Assembly (NCBI GenBank): GCA_037447655.1
Contig: JBBHKE010003104.1
Location: forward strand, 380,107-444,106
Direction of reading: 5' to 3'
Source: Zygnema cylindricum
Taxonomy: Eukaryota; Streptophyta; Zygnematophyceae; Zygnematales; Zygnemataceae
Length of the DNA: 64,000 nt
Under the pieces are notes generated by a model. The model saw only the letters and a program-made list of their open reading frames with translations, was not told where the DNA came from and made no database searches. This document shows, one piece after another, positions 10,296 through 22,668 of this stretch. The position numbers were made by a program, and so were the translations under genes. Position 1 is the first letter of the stretch. Each line of letters opens with the position of its first letter.

Positions 10296-13200
10296 AGTTA
10301 TGGGCCCACCCTCTAGGGTGCCCACCTTCAATGGATCTGGGTTCATCTATTGGGAAGCCATGATGATGGGAGCTTTAAGTGAAAAATGATACTGGGGTAT
10401 CGTCAGTGGAAAAGTGAAACGTCCACCTTCGGGAACTCCACAAGGATTTGGGGGAGTAAGGTTTCCTGCAACAACGGCTGCCTCAGCGGAGGAGGCAGAT
10501 GATGGGGACAGCAGTGTTTCCGAAAAGGAGAAAGGGAAGGAGACACCCCTCACTCCTATTGCCACAGTATCGGGAACGGCGACCGTGAAGACCGTGGAGA
10601 ACGATACTCAAATGTGGGAGGATGTAAACATGGCTGCCAAGAACTTCATTTTGAGGCACCTCACTCAAGGTTTGGCCACTCCTCATCTTCACATTTACAA
10701 GGCAGAAGAATTGTGGGAGAGTTTGGTGGAGATTTATAGAGCTGGAATTATTCAGGAGCTCCAGTTGGCTGAGCAAAAGCTATTGAGTTACACTTACAAA
10801 GGAGGAAAGATGTTAGATTACTGTAATGATCTTTCTTGTTTGTATATGGAAATGGAGAGTGCCGGGTGGACAGGTACAATGAAAATGAAAATTAACACCC
10901 TTATCATGAAATTACCAGATGAGTTCGAAAACATAGTGTACCGAGTACAGGGAATGCCTTATAGTTCATGGAAATGGAACACAGTAGTCAGGATGATACT
11001 TATGTTGGAAAACACAATGGAGATTAGGAGAAGAGGAAAGAGCATTCAAGCTCTAGCAGTAGGAGGGGACCGATGGGGGAAGGATCCGAAGAAACCTTAT
11101 AGAGGGGAAAGAGATAATTCTGGGGGACAGAGGCCCCCAAAGGGTCTTTGTCATTATTGCAAAAAGCCGGGACACTTTATTGCAGATTGTGTCAAGTTGT
11201 CAGAGCTGAGGCTCCAAGAAAACCGTGGAGGGGGTTCTTCCGGAGGGAAGAAAAAGGCACTTGTGGTTACAAAAGTGTCAGGAGAAATCGAGGATGAGTC
11301 ATTTGAGGAGGATGGGGAGCTTCTTCTTGACGAGAGTCTGGAGGAGAAGGAGATCCCTCGGAGGCAGAAGTGTGCCCTTGGAGCAATTCGGGAAGCTCCA
11401 CGGGAAGGATGGATCATCGACTCAGGTGCATCCATGCATATGTGCCGTGATAAAGAACTCTTCACTAAGCTACGAAAGATTCCTACTGTAGAGATAGAGT
11501 ATGGGGATGGGAGAGTGGTTACTACAGATCTAGTGGGATCAGTAGATCTGAAAGTCTTAGTGGAGGGTAAGACCTCTATACTTACATTCTCAGATGTACT
11601 TTACATTTATCAGCTGAGTAAAAATCTTGTCTCTACGTCTGTGTTAGATGACAAAGAGTTTGATACCTTCACCAGAAAGGGAGTCTTTACAGCTAAGTAT
11701 GGGAATGAAGTTTACTTCACAGCAAATAAGGGTAGCCAAGGAATGTTTAGGCTTAACTTGAGTAATGAAAAGAAGAATGCTTACTATGTTGGTGTTCCTA
11801 AGGTGATGATTTGGCATAAGCGTTTGGGGCATGTGCATTTTGATAGGTTAAGGGAAATGAAAAAGCTTGGGGTAGTAGATGGCATTCATTTTGGGGATAA
11901 TGAAATAATGGATGATTGTAGTGGTTGTGCTCAAGGTAAGGCTCACAGACTTCCCTTTCCCAAAGCCGCCACATATAGAGGTGAGAAAGTGTTAGATTTG
12001 GTCCATACAGATATTTGGGGACCTGCAAAAGTACCTTCGGTTGGAGGAAAGAGGTTTATGATGACAATAACTGATGATTGGTCTAGATACTCTAGAGTCT
12101 ACTTTCTGAAAAATAAGTCTGAAGCATCCACTAACTTCAAAGAATATAAAGCTTGGAGTGAGAAGTTGCATGAAACCCCTATTAAGAGGATAAGGAGTGA
12201 TAATGGGGGGGAATATACCTCTAACCAGTTTGAGGAATATCTGAGAGATGAGGGAGTGCAACACCAGAAAACTGTACCATATAACCCGGAACAAAATGGG
12301 GTAGCTGAGAGGTTGAATAGAACACTAGGAGATAGTGCATGCAGTATGTTGGCAGACAAGAAAATAGGAAAGAGATTTTGGGCAGAGGCAATGAACTGTG
12401 CCAACTATATTAAGAATAGAGTCCTCACCTCAGCTGTAAAGGGAGTCACACCTTATGAGAGATGGGTTGGAAGGAAACCAGATATCTCACACCTTAAAGT
12501 ATTTGGTAGCCAAGTTTACAGTCTTGACACGGATAGGAAAAACTGGAAACTAGATGCTAAGGGAAAACCTGGATACTTTGTGGGATATGATGAGGATGTT
12601 AAGGGATATAGAGTATATGACTTGGCAAAGAAAGATATCATTCTGGTCAAACACTTAGTTGTCATGGATGAAGGGAAGTCATTTGACACCTTCAAATATA
12701 CAAACAAGATTAGGATCAGATTTGAGTCTGAAACTGAGGAGAACTCGGTCGTTCCCGAAAGGGATATAGGTGACACCGTGATTACAGATTCAGGGGAGAT
12801 CCAAGATACAGGAGACTCACCGGAAACCTCACATACTCCTATGGACTTCGAGGAGATAGAAGAAGCGGGACAAGAACCGGTTTCCATGGACAAGGGAGCC
12901 AATGAAACAGTGAGAAGAAATCCAAGACTTCCATCCATTCTTGCTTCAGAGTTTGAGGGAGGAAGAATGAGCAGCAAAAGATTACAGGAAAAACAAGTCG
13001 CTCATAAGGTAACTAAGCTATCTCACCCTGATGAGCCTCAGTCTTACTCGGAGGCAGTGAATAGTCCAGAGAAAGAAAGATGGATTAGAGCTATAAATGA
13101 TGAGATGGCTTCTATCATGGAAGCAAATACCTGGGAATTAGCTGATTGTCCTCCAGACAGAAAACCTATTGGGTGTAAATGGGTATTTAAACTAAAACTG

Positions 13201-14625
13201 AACCCAGATAATACCATTGAAAGATATAAGGCTCGATTGGTAGCGAAGGGGTTCACCCAAAAGGAAGGGATTGACTATGAGGAGACCTTTGCTCCAGTTG
13301 TTCGGTTCCCATCAGTAAGGATTCTCCTCAGCCTGGCAGCAGCGGAAGACATGGAAATCCATCAGATGGACATTAAGACTGCGTTTCTTAATGGTGAGTT
13401 AGAGGAAGAAATTTTCATGAGACAACCCGAGGGGTTCGTGGAGGAAGGAGAAGAGAGCAAAGTCTGCAGGCTCATAAAGTCCTTATATGGACTAAAGCAG
13501 GCTCCCCGACAGTGGAACAAGAAACTAGATGAGTTTCTTACCAGTCTGGGATATATCCGTATAAGCTCTGACCATTCTATCTATATGTTTGAAGATGAGA
13601 ATGGTGTCATTTTTATTGCAATTTATGTGGATGATCTGCTTGTGTTGAGTAAATCCTTGGAAAAGATCAATAAGTTAAAAACAGAACTTAGAAGCAGATT
13701 TGATATGAAGGATTTAGGGGAGGCAAAATATATCTTGGGGATTCAGATGGAGAGAGATAGGGGGAAGAAGATTATCAGACTTACTCAGAAAGAAGCAATA
13801 GGTAATATGCTTGAGAAATTCCAGATGGAAAATGCTAACAGTTGTACCACTCCCATGGACTTGAAAAAAGTAAGTGATGGGAGTGTAGAAGGAGGAGTAA
13901 TTATCTTAGATGATCAAATGAGTATTGAAGAGAGAGAGTTTATGAAGACTATCCCTTATAGACAGGTCGTAGGAAGTTTAATCTATTTTATGAATTGTAC
14001 CAGGCCGGACATAGCGGCAGCAGTTGGAGTACTCAGTAGGAGTCTGAATGATCCTAGGAAGAGGGATTGGGAGGCAGCCAAGAGAGTCATGAGATATCTG
14101 GTTGGAACCAGAGAGTTATGGTTGCATTTGGGAGGGGAGCACACTGACATCACTACTTGGAGTGATGCCAGTTATGGGGACGCACCTATGAGACGATGCA
14201 CTTCTGGGTATGTGTTGTATGTTGGGGAAGGTGCATGCTGTTGGAGCAGTAAGCAACAAAAGGTGGTTGCACAGTCCACCATGGAGGCTGAGTACATGGC
14301 CTCTTGTTCTGCTGTGAAAGAGTTGATGTGGGTCAAGTCCTTGCTGCAAGAACTTGGGTATATGAAGGAGGGAGTGCATGAAGTGTTTTGTGATAATCAA
14401 GCGGCCATAGCAATTGCAGCAAATCCAAAACATCATTTTAAGGCTAAACATATGGACATAAGATTAAGTTTTGTAAGAGAAAAAGTTGAGAATAAAATAG
14501 TGAATCTTGTATATAGATCTGATGAGGAAATGGTAGCGGACATGATGACCAAACCTGTACCCTCGCCGAAATTAAAATACTGCAGGGAAAAATGTGGATT
14601 AAAAGAAAAATTAAAAATAGACTAG
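10276..14625 (+). CDS. Copia B gag-pol polyprotein (one in-frame TGA)
   Basis: This is a 1449-codon Ty1/copia polyprotein. Approximate positions: gag 1-290; CCHC knuckle 292-305 (CHYCKKPGHFIADC, intact); protease DSGAS near 382; integrase zinc motif 512-549; integrase core with HTDIWGP near 576 and RSDNGGEY near 640; reverse transcriptase about 940-1190 with YVDDLLVLS near 1117; RNase H from WSDASYGD near 1295 to DNQAAI near 1373. A TGA at 10387-10389 (codon 38) replaces the CGA/CGC Arg seen in A and C; the frame from the ATG at 10414 is uninterrupted for 1403 codons. The first ATG (10276) is inside the 5' LTR and a second in-frame ATG (10300) is inside the primer site. All catalytic motifs look intact. 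Confidence 0.92.
10296..10308 (+). other. Primer-binding site of Copia B, tRNA anticodon-arm type
   Basis: AGTTATGGGCCCA follows the LTR with no gap. It matches 12 of 13 bases of the complement of the initiator tRNA-Met anticodon arm. No TGGTATC-type site is present nearby. Confidence 0.75.
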
Positions 14626-14638
14626 AAAATAAGGGGAG
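14620..14638 (+). other. Polypurine tract of Copia B
   Basis: A purine-rich run ending AAAATAAGGGGAG abuts the 3' LTR. The stop codon of the polyprotein is within it, so there is almost no 3' untranslated internal sequence. Copia A (4829-4845) and C (25309-25325) have the same arrangement. Confidence 0.8.
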
Positions 14639-15639
14639 TGTTGAAATAAGTAGTTTTTGTATTTTCTAGTTTAAAATAAATTAGCGGAAACATATATAAG
14701 AAATGATGGCAGCCTGCCTCCATTCTTCTCTCTCTCCCCCATACTTGTTGTAGTCACTGAAAGAGAGAGAGAGCGATGGAGCCATGGCTGCCTCAGCTCC
14801 ATAGGAAGGACTAAAGAGTGACTTAAGTCACTCTCAACAAAAGGTTGAGTCCGGCAGGACTCGAACCCCCGACCGGTAGAGCGCGGCGTAGCCGTTAGCT
14901 CTAACCAGTCTGTCGTAGAAGTCCGTTAGATTATATTGGGTTTCATTCATATATAAACTGTTGTATAGTACCGAAATGATCTAACTGGAATATAAAACGA
15001 AACGAACATAGAACTTGTTAAAGTTTAGTGCGAAACGTCATTTCGCACGAAACAAATGAAACAGACACTTTTAACGGTCGACATTTAATGTCAGATTTAA
15101 TCCGATGGCGCACGTCGTCGCCGAGATCGCGGAATGGTCACTTTGGATTTTATGGACGTGGCATGACGTGGCGCCGCGTGGAAGGATGACATTCGGTCGC
15201 GGGAATTCCGGAGGAAATACGGACAAGTGGAAAAATGACACGCGTCCACTCAAGAGCCTTGTCGTACACCGGCCGTACAGAAAGTACATCGGCCATAGTA
15301 CCTTTCTGTACTTTACAGTAATACGATTGGTTCGTACTTTAGTAGATAGGGGTTGTGAGAGGGATTTAGGACTTAGGAAATTTTTGGTAGACAGACACCT
15401 CTCTCTAAGAGAGCTTTGTATAAATTGGCATTTTTGCCGGCTCATAACTTATCGCCTGGTTGGCCGTTTTCAGTGAATGTTTTTGCTACGGACTCAAGGG
15501 AGTCTAGGCTACACAGGGGTGCAGTCAAATTCTCAGTTTGCCTTCTTGGGAAGAAGTGGTCGTGGCTTAAAGTGGGTTAGTTAAATACTATCTAGAGGCT
15601 TCCTGTATTCTGTAGTCTAATGGAGGACACAGAATTGCA
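14639..15639 (+). mobile_element. 3' LTR of Copia B
   Basis: This 1001-bp copy of 9295-10295 has scattered single-base changes. The tRNA-like cassette is at about 14844-14924 (minus). It ends TTGCA and is followed by CCAAA, the target duplication inside the LTR of Copia A. Confidence 0.9.
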
Positions 15640-15644
15640 CCAAA

Positions 15645-16563
15645 AACTATGACCACCTTCACCCTTGTAAAAGCAAGACTCCCTTGAGTCTATAGCAAAA
15701 AGAATCTCTGAATTTGCTCCCCTGAGGAGTAAGTTATGAAGGGTCAAAGTTTACCTTTTGTACAAGAGCTCTCTGGGAGAGAGGGTCTAATCAATCAAAT
15801 TTTTCTAAGTCCTATCTCTCTCTAAATCTCTATCTATTGAAGTACGGCACCAATCTTAATAGTGTATCGTACATAAAGGTACATGTACCGATGTACTTTA
15901 TGTACGGATATTGTACAACATGGCCAAAAAGTCGACACATGTCATTTTTGGATTCGTTCTTGGAATCCCAGGAGATGTCGTAATCCAATGTGATTGTGCC
16001 ACGTGGCAATTTACGTGACGTCAACCGCAAACCGCCGAAAACCTATTCCACGATCTCGGCATGCTTCGTGGCCGTCCGATTAAGCCGGATTACAATCCTG
16101 ACCGTCATAAATACTTCCGAAGTATTTGTTTCGCTTTATAAACAAAATGCGTAGTATTTGTTTCGATGTTCCGTACGCCGTACTTTACAAACTGTATCTA
16201 TGTTTAAAGATCGCGTTAAATGAAATAGACTATGTGTTAACATTTAAATAACTATCAAACCATATATCTCGAAGCATGATGGTAGACTAAATGGCTAAGG
16301 CTACAGGCTAAATGTTGGACGATAGGTACCCGGTTCATATCCTGGGTCCGTCAATTTATATTTTGGTAAATCTACCAAAATCTACAACCCGTAACTCTAT
16401 CTCTTATCAGCATAGGCAGCCATGGCTCTAGCTCCCTCTTCAACCTTCAGTGACTACGACAAGTGTGGGAGCTGAAGAGAGAAGTTAGAGGCAGACTGCC
16501 TCGGCTTCTTTTCTGCATTTTGCAAAACCTAGAAAATACTAAAATAACCTTTTTATTTCTACA
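15645..16563 (-). mobile_element. 5' LTR of Copia A, U3/R part
   Basis: This is the outer part of the 5' LTR, ending TTTCTACA at 16563 (TGTAGAAA on the element strand). It is nearly identical to 3960-4828. A tRNA-like cassette lies at about 16285-16353 (plus), with a seven-base T-loop-like TTCATAT and closing bases GGTCCGTCAA. Confidence 0.85.
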
Positions 16564-16795
16564 CCAGCCAGGCCAGAGTCAACGCTTCATGGAACAGGTT
16601 TTACTTGGGCCAATCATTGATCAACAAGGACTCGGACTGACCAATGCAAAAACGTGCGAAATCTCTTACTAACTACGTAGCATTTACCAACCAATCAAAC
16701 GCTATGTTTCACTGCATAACATTTATGTGCAAAAGTGCGCGCCAAACGAAACGCGACTTCGCACGAACGTCCGTCGCAAATTTTGCACGGGAAAG

Positions 16796-17334
16796 TACAC
16801 CGCTAATCGTTATTAGCGTGTAAATTTTTTAACCTTTAAAAATAATTACCGTGGTGTTCGCTATTTAAGAATTTGAAAACTTTAGAAAAAATCATACATT
16901 CTAATTGTTTGGTTATGGTAATATAGATCTTTGAAAAAATAATATCGGTGGCAAACACGCTTACACTAATATAGGTCTCCGTACAAAATCTGACAAATCG
17001 TACACAAATCGTACATTCACTAGTCGAAACGCGGCTGTTGGACGAATATGTGCGAGCGGATTTTCTACGACCTTGTTTTTTTTCCTTTTTAGAACGCACA
17101 TTCTCATGCGTCCGCTGTTACTAAAACTAATTTATTGTACATTTTAACTTAAAAATGTACATTTATGTATGGTCTGACACTAACCGTACACCACTCTATT
17201 TAAGAGACAACGTACTGAAAATAACCCTAAATAGATTAGAGAAAAAATTAGAATGAACTACACTAATGGAGAATAATAATAATAAAAAGCGGGACTGAAT
17301 TAGCGTACACAATGCTAATAATGATGGGCGGTGT
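16796..17334. mobile_element. MITE of the TACACCG family
   Basis: The ends are inverted repeats: GTACACCGCTAATCGTTATT at 16795 and its near complement ending 17336 (3 mismatches in 22). The interior (17030-17220) resembles the interior of the copy at 44637-45311. No coding frame is seen. TA flanks both ends, compatible with a TA target duplication. Confidence 0.65.
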
Positions 17335-18546
17335 ACCTACGAAATTTTATTAAGTGAAAGTGACGTTTCGTACTAAAATTGTTCGAAACGAACTATCGTG
17401 CGCACTAATCGACTAAATGTTTGACATACACGCGAAATTTCGGTACTAATTTGACCCTTAACCCGTTTCAATGATACGCACTTGTTAGTTTGACCCCGCG
17501 CTGTCACCTAAATACACCCATCGCTATTTCTTTTGAATTAAAACTCCAAATCGCGCGATTCTTTCGCGAACGTCTACCAAATTCATAATTTTATATTCCT
17601 AACCTTTAAATACCCATTTACGACCAAGTTCGATCCACTATTACTGTTATAGCAATAGCCATTATGTTAATGTTAAACAGGAAAACATTAAAATTAAATT
17701 TTACGTTTCGCTGTATAGCGTTGACACATAACCGTCGTAAATTAGGCTAACCGGTACTGATACTTGATTTGGCGACGTCGTATATTTTTTAATATTTTTT
17801 GCGGATACTTATATTAATGTAGACAATCGCACGTACAATATTCTATTTTTGCTGTTCGCAAATTAGCGTAAATGCCGAAATTAACATAAACTTTTTTTTT
17901 TAACTTTGAATATCCTAATTAGCGTTAATGACTATATATTTTCTTTCAACACTATTTAAACTTTGACACTAATAACGATTCGTGGTGTATCATTTGGAGC
18001 ATAGTTCAAAAGTAGGCGAAACTATGCCCATACAATATGCCTATTTATGCAAAACATACAATATGGCCTTAAGACCCATATTGTATTGGTAGCAAAATGA
18101 AAAAGAATAGTAACAAGGTTAAGTTGCACATCGATCGATAGAGAATTAAACGTCATATCTAAATTTTGAAAAACATTCAGACAAATTTTTATTTTTCCGT
18201 GAGTTTTGAGGTATTTTTTATTTGAAGGAGTTTTGAGGTTTTTTTTTTTAAATTGTCAGATTTTGGAGGATCGGACAGTCGTTGATCAAAGAAGCGATCT
18301 AAGAAGATCACATGAAAATCCCATAATACCACTTACGATAGGACTTACGTCCGCGTTTTATTTTTTCTTCCGGGTTTTATTTTCCTGCGGAATGTCATCC
18401 TACGCCTAATCAGTTCGCTAAAAAATTTCGTCCGGCGGCGTGCGCTGTACTATAATGATACGTCAGATTCGTACGTTTGTACACGAGTTTGCGTAACGCA
18501 CACACATACAGTATGCCTACTTTGCGCAAGTTTTATCCCAAGTTTT
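17335..18546. other. Non-coding stretch with one MITE end
   Basis: No gene is seen. Around 17968-18000 there is a single MITE-like end (CACTAATAACGATTCGTGG). The rest is AT-rich sequence with homopolymer runs; the last bases 18542-18546 (GTTTT) are the target duplication of the next element. Confidence 0.4.
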
Positions 18547-20905
18547 TGTTGATATTTATGTATTTTCTAGGTGTGTTTTAGTATAGAAAAAGAGCAGAGG
18601 CAGTTTGCCTCTAACTCCCTTCTCCAAGCCCACACACTTGTTGTAGTCACTGAAGGCTGTACACAGAGCTAGAGTCATGGCAGCCTTGGCTCTATATGGA
18701 GACAGGGTGTAGAATTGGTAGACTTACCAAAAAGGTATTTGACGGACCCAGAAATTGATCTTGGAACTTACCGTCCGTCAAACAACCCGTAGCGGTTGGC
18801 CTTATCCGTTTAGTCTAGGACTAATGCTAACACATATTGGGTTTGGCAGATATTTAAATAACATCTGTAGAAATTAATGTTTTTAAGTATTTTCTAGGTC
18901 TGAATAGAAAGAAAGAAGCCGAGGCAGTCTACCTCTAACTTCTCTCTCCAACTCTCAAACTTGTCGCAGTCACTGAGAAATTGGAGAGGAAGCTAGAGCC
19001 ATGGCTACCTAGGCTATCCTCAGGTTTACGGGAAATTTATATTAGTCTAGGGATTAATAAAATAACTGCGCCGGCGACAGGATTTGATCCTGGTACCTGC
19101 CGGCCGTCAGAGAGTAGATAGCCGGTTGCCTTAGCCGTTAAGTCTAGAAGTAGTGTTACATAGTATATAGTACGATAATGATTTAAACATGTACACGTAG
19201 GATAAGTCATTTAACTATAACTGTTAACGGGATACATAGATATGGTAGTGTAAAAGTACGAATTGCGGTACGGATAAGAAATCAATACCGCGCATTGATT
19301 TCGTAAGCGAAACAAATACCGCGCATGTATTTATTACGGCTACGACCAAATGCGAGTTTATTCGGACGGCCGGAATTAGCGCCGAGATTGCGGATGGAGA
19401 ATTCGGCGGTTTGTGGGCATCGCCACATCGGATGACACGTGGCGAAGTTACATTGGAGCGCGACATCTCCGAGGATTAAAGAAACGAATCCGGACATACC
19501 ACGTGTCGACATTTAAGGCATGTCGTACAGTGTCCGTACATAAAGTACACCGGCAGCTCTACTTTTGCGTACGGAACTGTAATCTGATTAGTTCCGTACG
19601 TCAGTAGATAGAGTCTGTGAGAGAGATAGGACTGAGAAAAATTAGAAGATAGGACCCTCTCTCTTAGAGAGCTTGTGTACAAAAGGTCAACTTTGACCCT
19701 CCATAACTTACTGCTCAGGGGAGCAAATTCAGAGATTCTTTTTGCCATCGACTCAAGGGAGTCTTGTCTTCACAGGGGTGAAGGTGGTCAGAGTTTTTGT
19801 CTGCCAGGGTGGCAGTTATTTTTGCTTAAACACAAAGGGGTCAGGATTATCCTACTGGCTTCTTGGAAGCTCTCCACTCTGAGGACTTATGGAGGTCTCA
19901 GAGTTTCAGCATCTAGAAGGGTTTTCCATTTAACATGATTACGGTTTATATGGCATAGAAATAGTTGTACTTTAAAGTACGGACGAAACAAATAGTATGT
20001 ACATTTGTTTCGACAGTCCGTATTTAATGTTGAAATAAATCAGACGGCCATGGTTAGCGCCGGCATCGCGGAAGGACAATTTGGCAGTTTGCGGACGCCG
20101 CCACTCCGGATGACACGTGGCAACATCATATGGGTTTACGGAATCTTCAGAATGGAAGATAACAAATCGAAAGTGACAAATATTGCAATATGGCATTGTC
20201 TTACAAAGTTCGTACAAAAAGTACTCCGACACCTGTACTTTCTTGTACGGTACCATTTTTCTGACATGGCATGACTTGGCGCCACGTGGAGAGATAACAT
20301 TTGGAAGTAAGAATTCCGGGGATTATATGAACTAGTTTGGATATGATATATGTTGACCTAGTTTAGCCATGTCGTACGATGGCCGTACAAAAGGTACACC
20401 AGTACCTGTACATTTATGTACTATACAGTAATATGATTGGTCCATACCTCAATACTAGGGGGTTTAGAGAGGGGTTAAGGACTTAGAATATTTTAGGTAG
20501 GTAGCAGTCTCTCCCAAAGAGCATCTTGTATAAAAGGCAAACTTTGGCCAGCCATAACTATTAACTTACTTAGCCATTTTCAGTGAATTTTTTTGCTGTA
20601 GACTCAAAGGAGTCCACGCTACAGAGGGGTGTAGTCAGTCAGAGTTTCTGCCTTCATGGGTGGCTGCATTTCTAAGGGAAAGTCAAAGTGGGTGAATGTA
20701 TCCAAATCACATATTATAACTTTGCATTTTTGTGGTGGAACTGAGCACACAGAAAGTCTTGTTTCACAAGGGTGAAGCTTTAATGGGGTTGTGATTGTCA
20801 TGGGGTCAATCATTTGGGTTTATATAAACTTGGAGTCGGCACTATCTAGATTAGCTTCTTTTTTATTTGTGAATTCTGTGTGGCAATGGAGCCCATAGAA
20901 TTTCA
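18547..20905 (+). mobile_element. Solo LTR (long subfamily) with a nested solo LTR
   Basis: It begins TGTTGATATTT and ends GAATTTCA, with GTTTT duplicated on both sides (18542-18546 and 20906-20910). Removing the nested LTR (18866-19908 plus its target duplication) leaves about 1.31 kb, matching the 1306-bp solo LTR at 28391-29696. The tRNA-like cassette is at about 18738-18822 (minus), with a perfect 10-bp stem TTTGACGGAC/GTCCGTCAAA. TATAAAAGG lies near 20528. Confidence 0.88.
18866..19908 (+). mobile_element. Nested solo LTR of the Copia A subfamily
   Basis: It is 1043 bp from TGTAGAAATT to GAGTTTCA, flanked by ACATC and GCATC (4 of 5 bases). It interrupts the host LTR, whose two halves align to the uninterrupted solo LTR at 28391-29696. 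The tRNA-like cassette is at about 19067-19148 (minus). The U5 end matches Copia A. Confidence 0.85.
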
Positions 20906-20910
20906 GTTTT

Positions 20911-21790
20911 GTGCACCTACTAAAGGCCTACTTTAAAAACGCCTACTTTTGAAGTATGATTTGGAGATTGTGGACCAAAAAAATAAAATCAAAAAAATAG
21001 AAAAAGAGAACAAAAAAAAAAAAAGCCACAACCATTTCTATTGCGACCGTCTGATCAGAAATGTGTGACACGTGTGTTCGACGGCTGAAACAAACTTCAG
21101 ACACTATAAATCTATAATAGAAAGGTTATTATATTTTCCAAAAAAATGAATGTTATTAGCGGGTACACGGTGCAGTATTGTTCTGTACATTTGAGTATTG
21201 ACAATATTTTATTTTATCTTTTTCAAAAAGTATCGAGCTGCGGTTGCCCAGCCAATGGTAGCGCATGGATTCTCTCTTTGTCCCACACGTGCGGATGACT
21301 ACGCTGCTTACGCCAACTTTTTGGCAGTTTGCACGTCCCAAGACCTCCTCTTCACAAGGAACAGTGGCTTACTGACATGGCACCACACAACTATATTCTC
21401 CCCTTTCATTAGCGCAATTTTCCCCCTTCTTTATTACGAGAAATTTGATATGAGCGTGCTTTTTTGTGTCACACCAGTCACATTCTCATGTTGAGAAAGT
21501 TTCGTGACACTTTTTTTGTACTCAAGTGCGAGTGCCAACACTTTAGGTATAGACAAACACATTTGGTACACTACACTATTTAAAATTGTTCAAGTTAGTG
21601 TAGTATGCTAATTAAACGTGCGCATATACATATGTATGAACCTCCACATTGGTCAAGGTTATCATCCTTTAGGTTATGCATGGATGTTAAGTACGAGACT
21701 TTTGTCACAGATCTGCAAATCTGACAGATCGTGAAGCTAATGGTATATCCCCATATATTAAAGTATTTTTTTTCCTTCGCTTGGTCGGCG
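20911..21790. other. Non-coding stretch
   Basis: I see no gene, only an A-rich run near 20978-21022 and otherwise unstructured sequence. Confidence 0.4.
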
Positions 21791-21795
21791 GCCTT

Positions 21796-22520
21796 CTCGA
21801 AGCTTCGGCCATGGCTTCCACTTATGGTTTTTTGATGTCTCTTTCTGTATCCGCCGTAAAAATTGGCGTACAGGTACTTAAACGAACGTTGTTTCAAAAA
21901 TATTTCTATTGGTGAGCAAATCTCCTCCCTCCGCTCTGTCGTTTTCTATTAATCGAGTCTACTTATTTCGGCCGATTTCCTTCTTACCGTTTGTGGCCAT
22001 CTCGTGCCATCTAAGCCGCCGAAGTAAACGTGACATTAGTCAAGCATCAAAATTACATAAGATCAACTCGTATTCGAGGGAATTGTTTTTAGCTGACACC
22101 TTTCCAGAAGCTTCAGCCATAGTTTCCTCTTCCGGTTTTTTCACATTCTCTTCGAGTATTCGGCGCCAAATTTGGCGTGCAGGTACTTTTCTGAAATTAT
22201 TTTCAAATATCTTTCTATTCTTGGGAAAATTGGCTCCATCCGTTCTCCGGTTTTTTCATAATCGGCTCTACCAATTTTGGTTGATTTGTATTTTTTCTTC
22301 TTGTGGACGTCTCTTACCATCTTTATCCCTCAATTTGTCGTGCCATCTGCGCGCATTTCTGAGAATTTCTTGTTTTGTCGACGGCACGGTCGCCTCCGCC
22401 AAGGTTTCCTACTAACTTTTCTCCACATCTCTTTGTTTCTCTAGTGGCGTGCAGTCGGCCGCAAGTTTGCCGCAAGTTTTTTTGAATATCTTTCTTCTAT
22501 CACCTACAGAGCCTGTTTTA
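21796..22520 (+). repeat. Tandem monomers upstream of a non-LTR retrotransposon
   Basis: Two degenerate units about 308 bp apart share GAAGCTTCGGCC (21799 and 22107) and GGCGTRCAGGTAC (about 21864 and 22173). A third partial unit shares GGCGTGCAG at about 22446. They precede the ORF start at 22669, the position occupied by promoter monomers in some L1-type elements. A promoter role is inference. Confidence 0.55.
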
Positions 22521-22668
22521 TTTCACTTTTTATTTTACCTACTCGAGCCCACCAAGGAGAGCTTTCCGAGCGGCTTTTATCCTTCCACCTAGCGCGCCCA
22601 ATCCCAAATCGGATTTGGCTGGTCCCTTGGTTACTACCTGTCTTCTACGGCTTAATATCTTGTTCTCT

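Larger units (their letters stand above)
9295..15639 (+). mobile_element. Copia element B, full length with perfect target duplication
   Basis: The element is 6345 bp with two LTRs of 1001 bp each (9295-10295 and 14639-15639), flanked by the duplicated target CCAAA (9290-9294 and 15640-15644). The order is LTR, anticodon-arm primer site, gag-pol frame, polypurine tract, LTR. I count roughly 15-20 differences between the LTRs, so the insertion is young compared with its neighbours. The only visible coding lesion is one TGA near the start of gag. It is the reference copy for the family in this window. Confidence 0.92.
3960..16563 (-). mobile_element. Copia element A (minus), split by nested Copia B
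   Basis: The element reads, on the minus strand: 5' LTR (16563-15645 plus 9294-9181), primer site (9180-9168), one gag-pol frame (9200-4842), polypurine tract (4845-4829) and 3' LTR (4828-3960, truncated). Copia B sits inside the 5' LTR, flanked by CCAAA on both sides (9290-9294 and 15640-15644). Without B, element A would be about 6.25 kb. Its 3' LTR lacks about 165 bp at the U5 end. Two in-frame stops, an altered protease motif and an altered zinc knuckle mark it as inactive. Confidence 0.85.
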
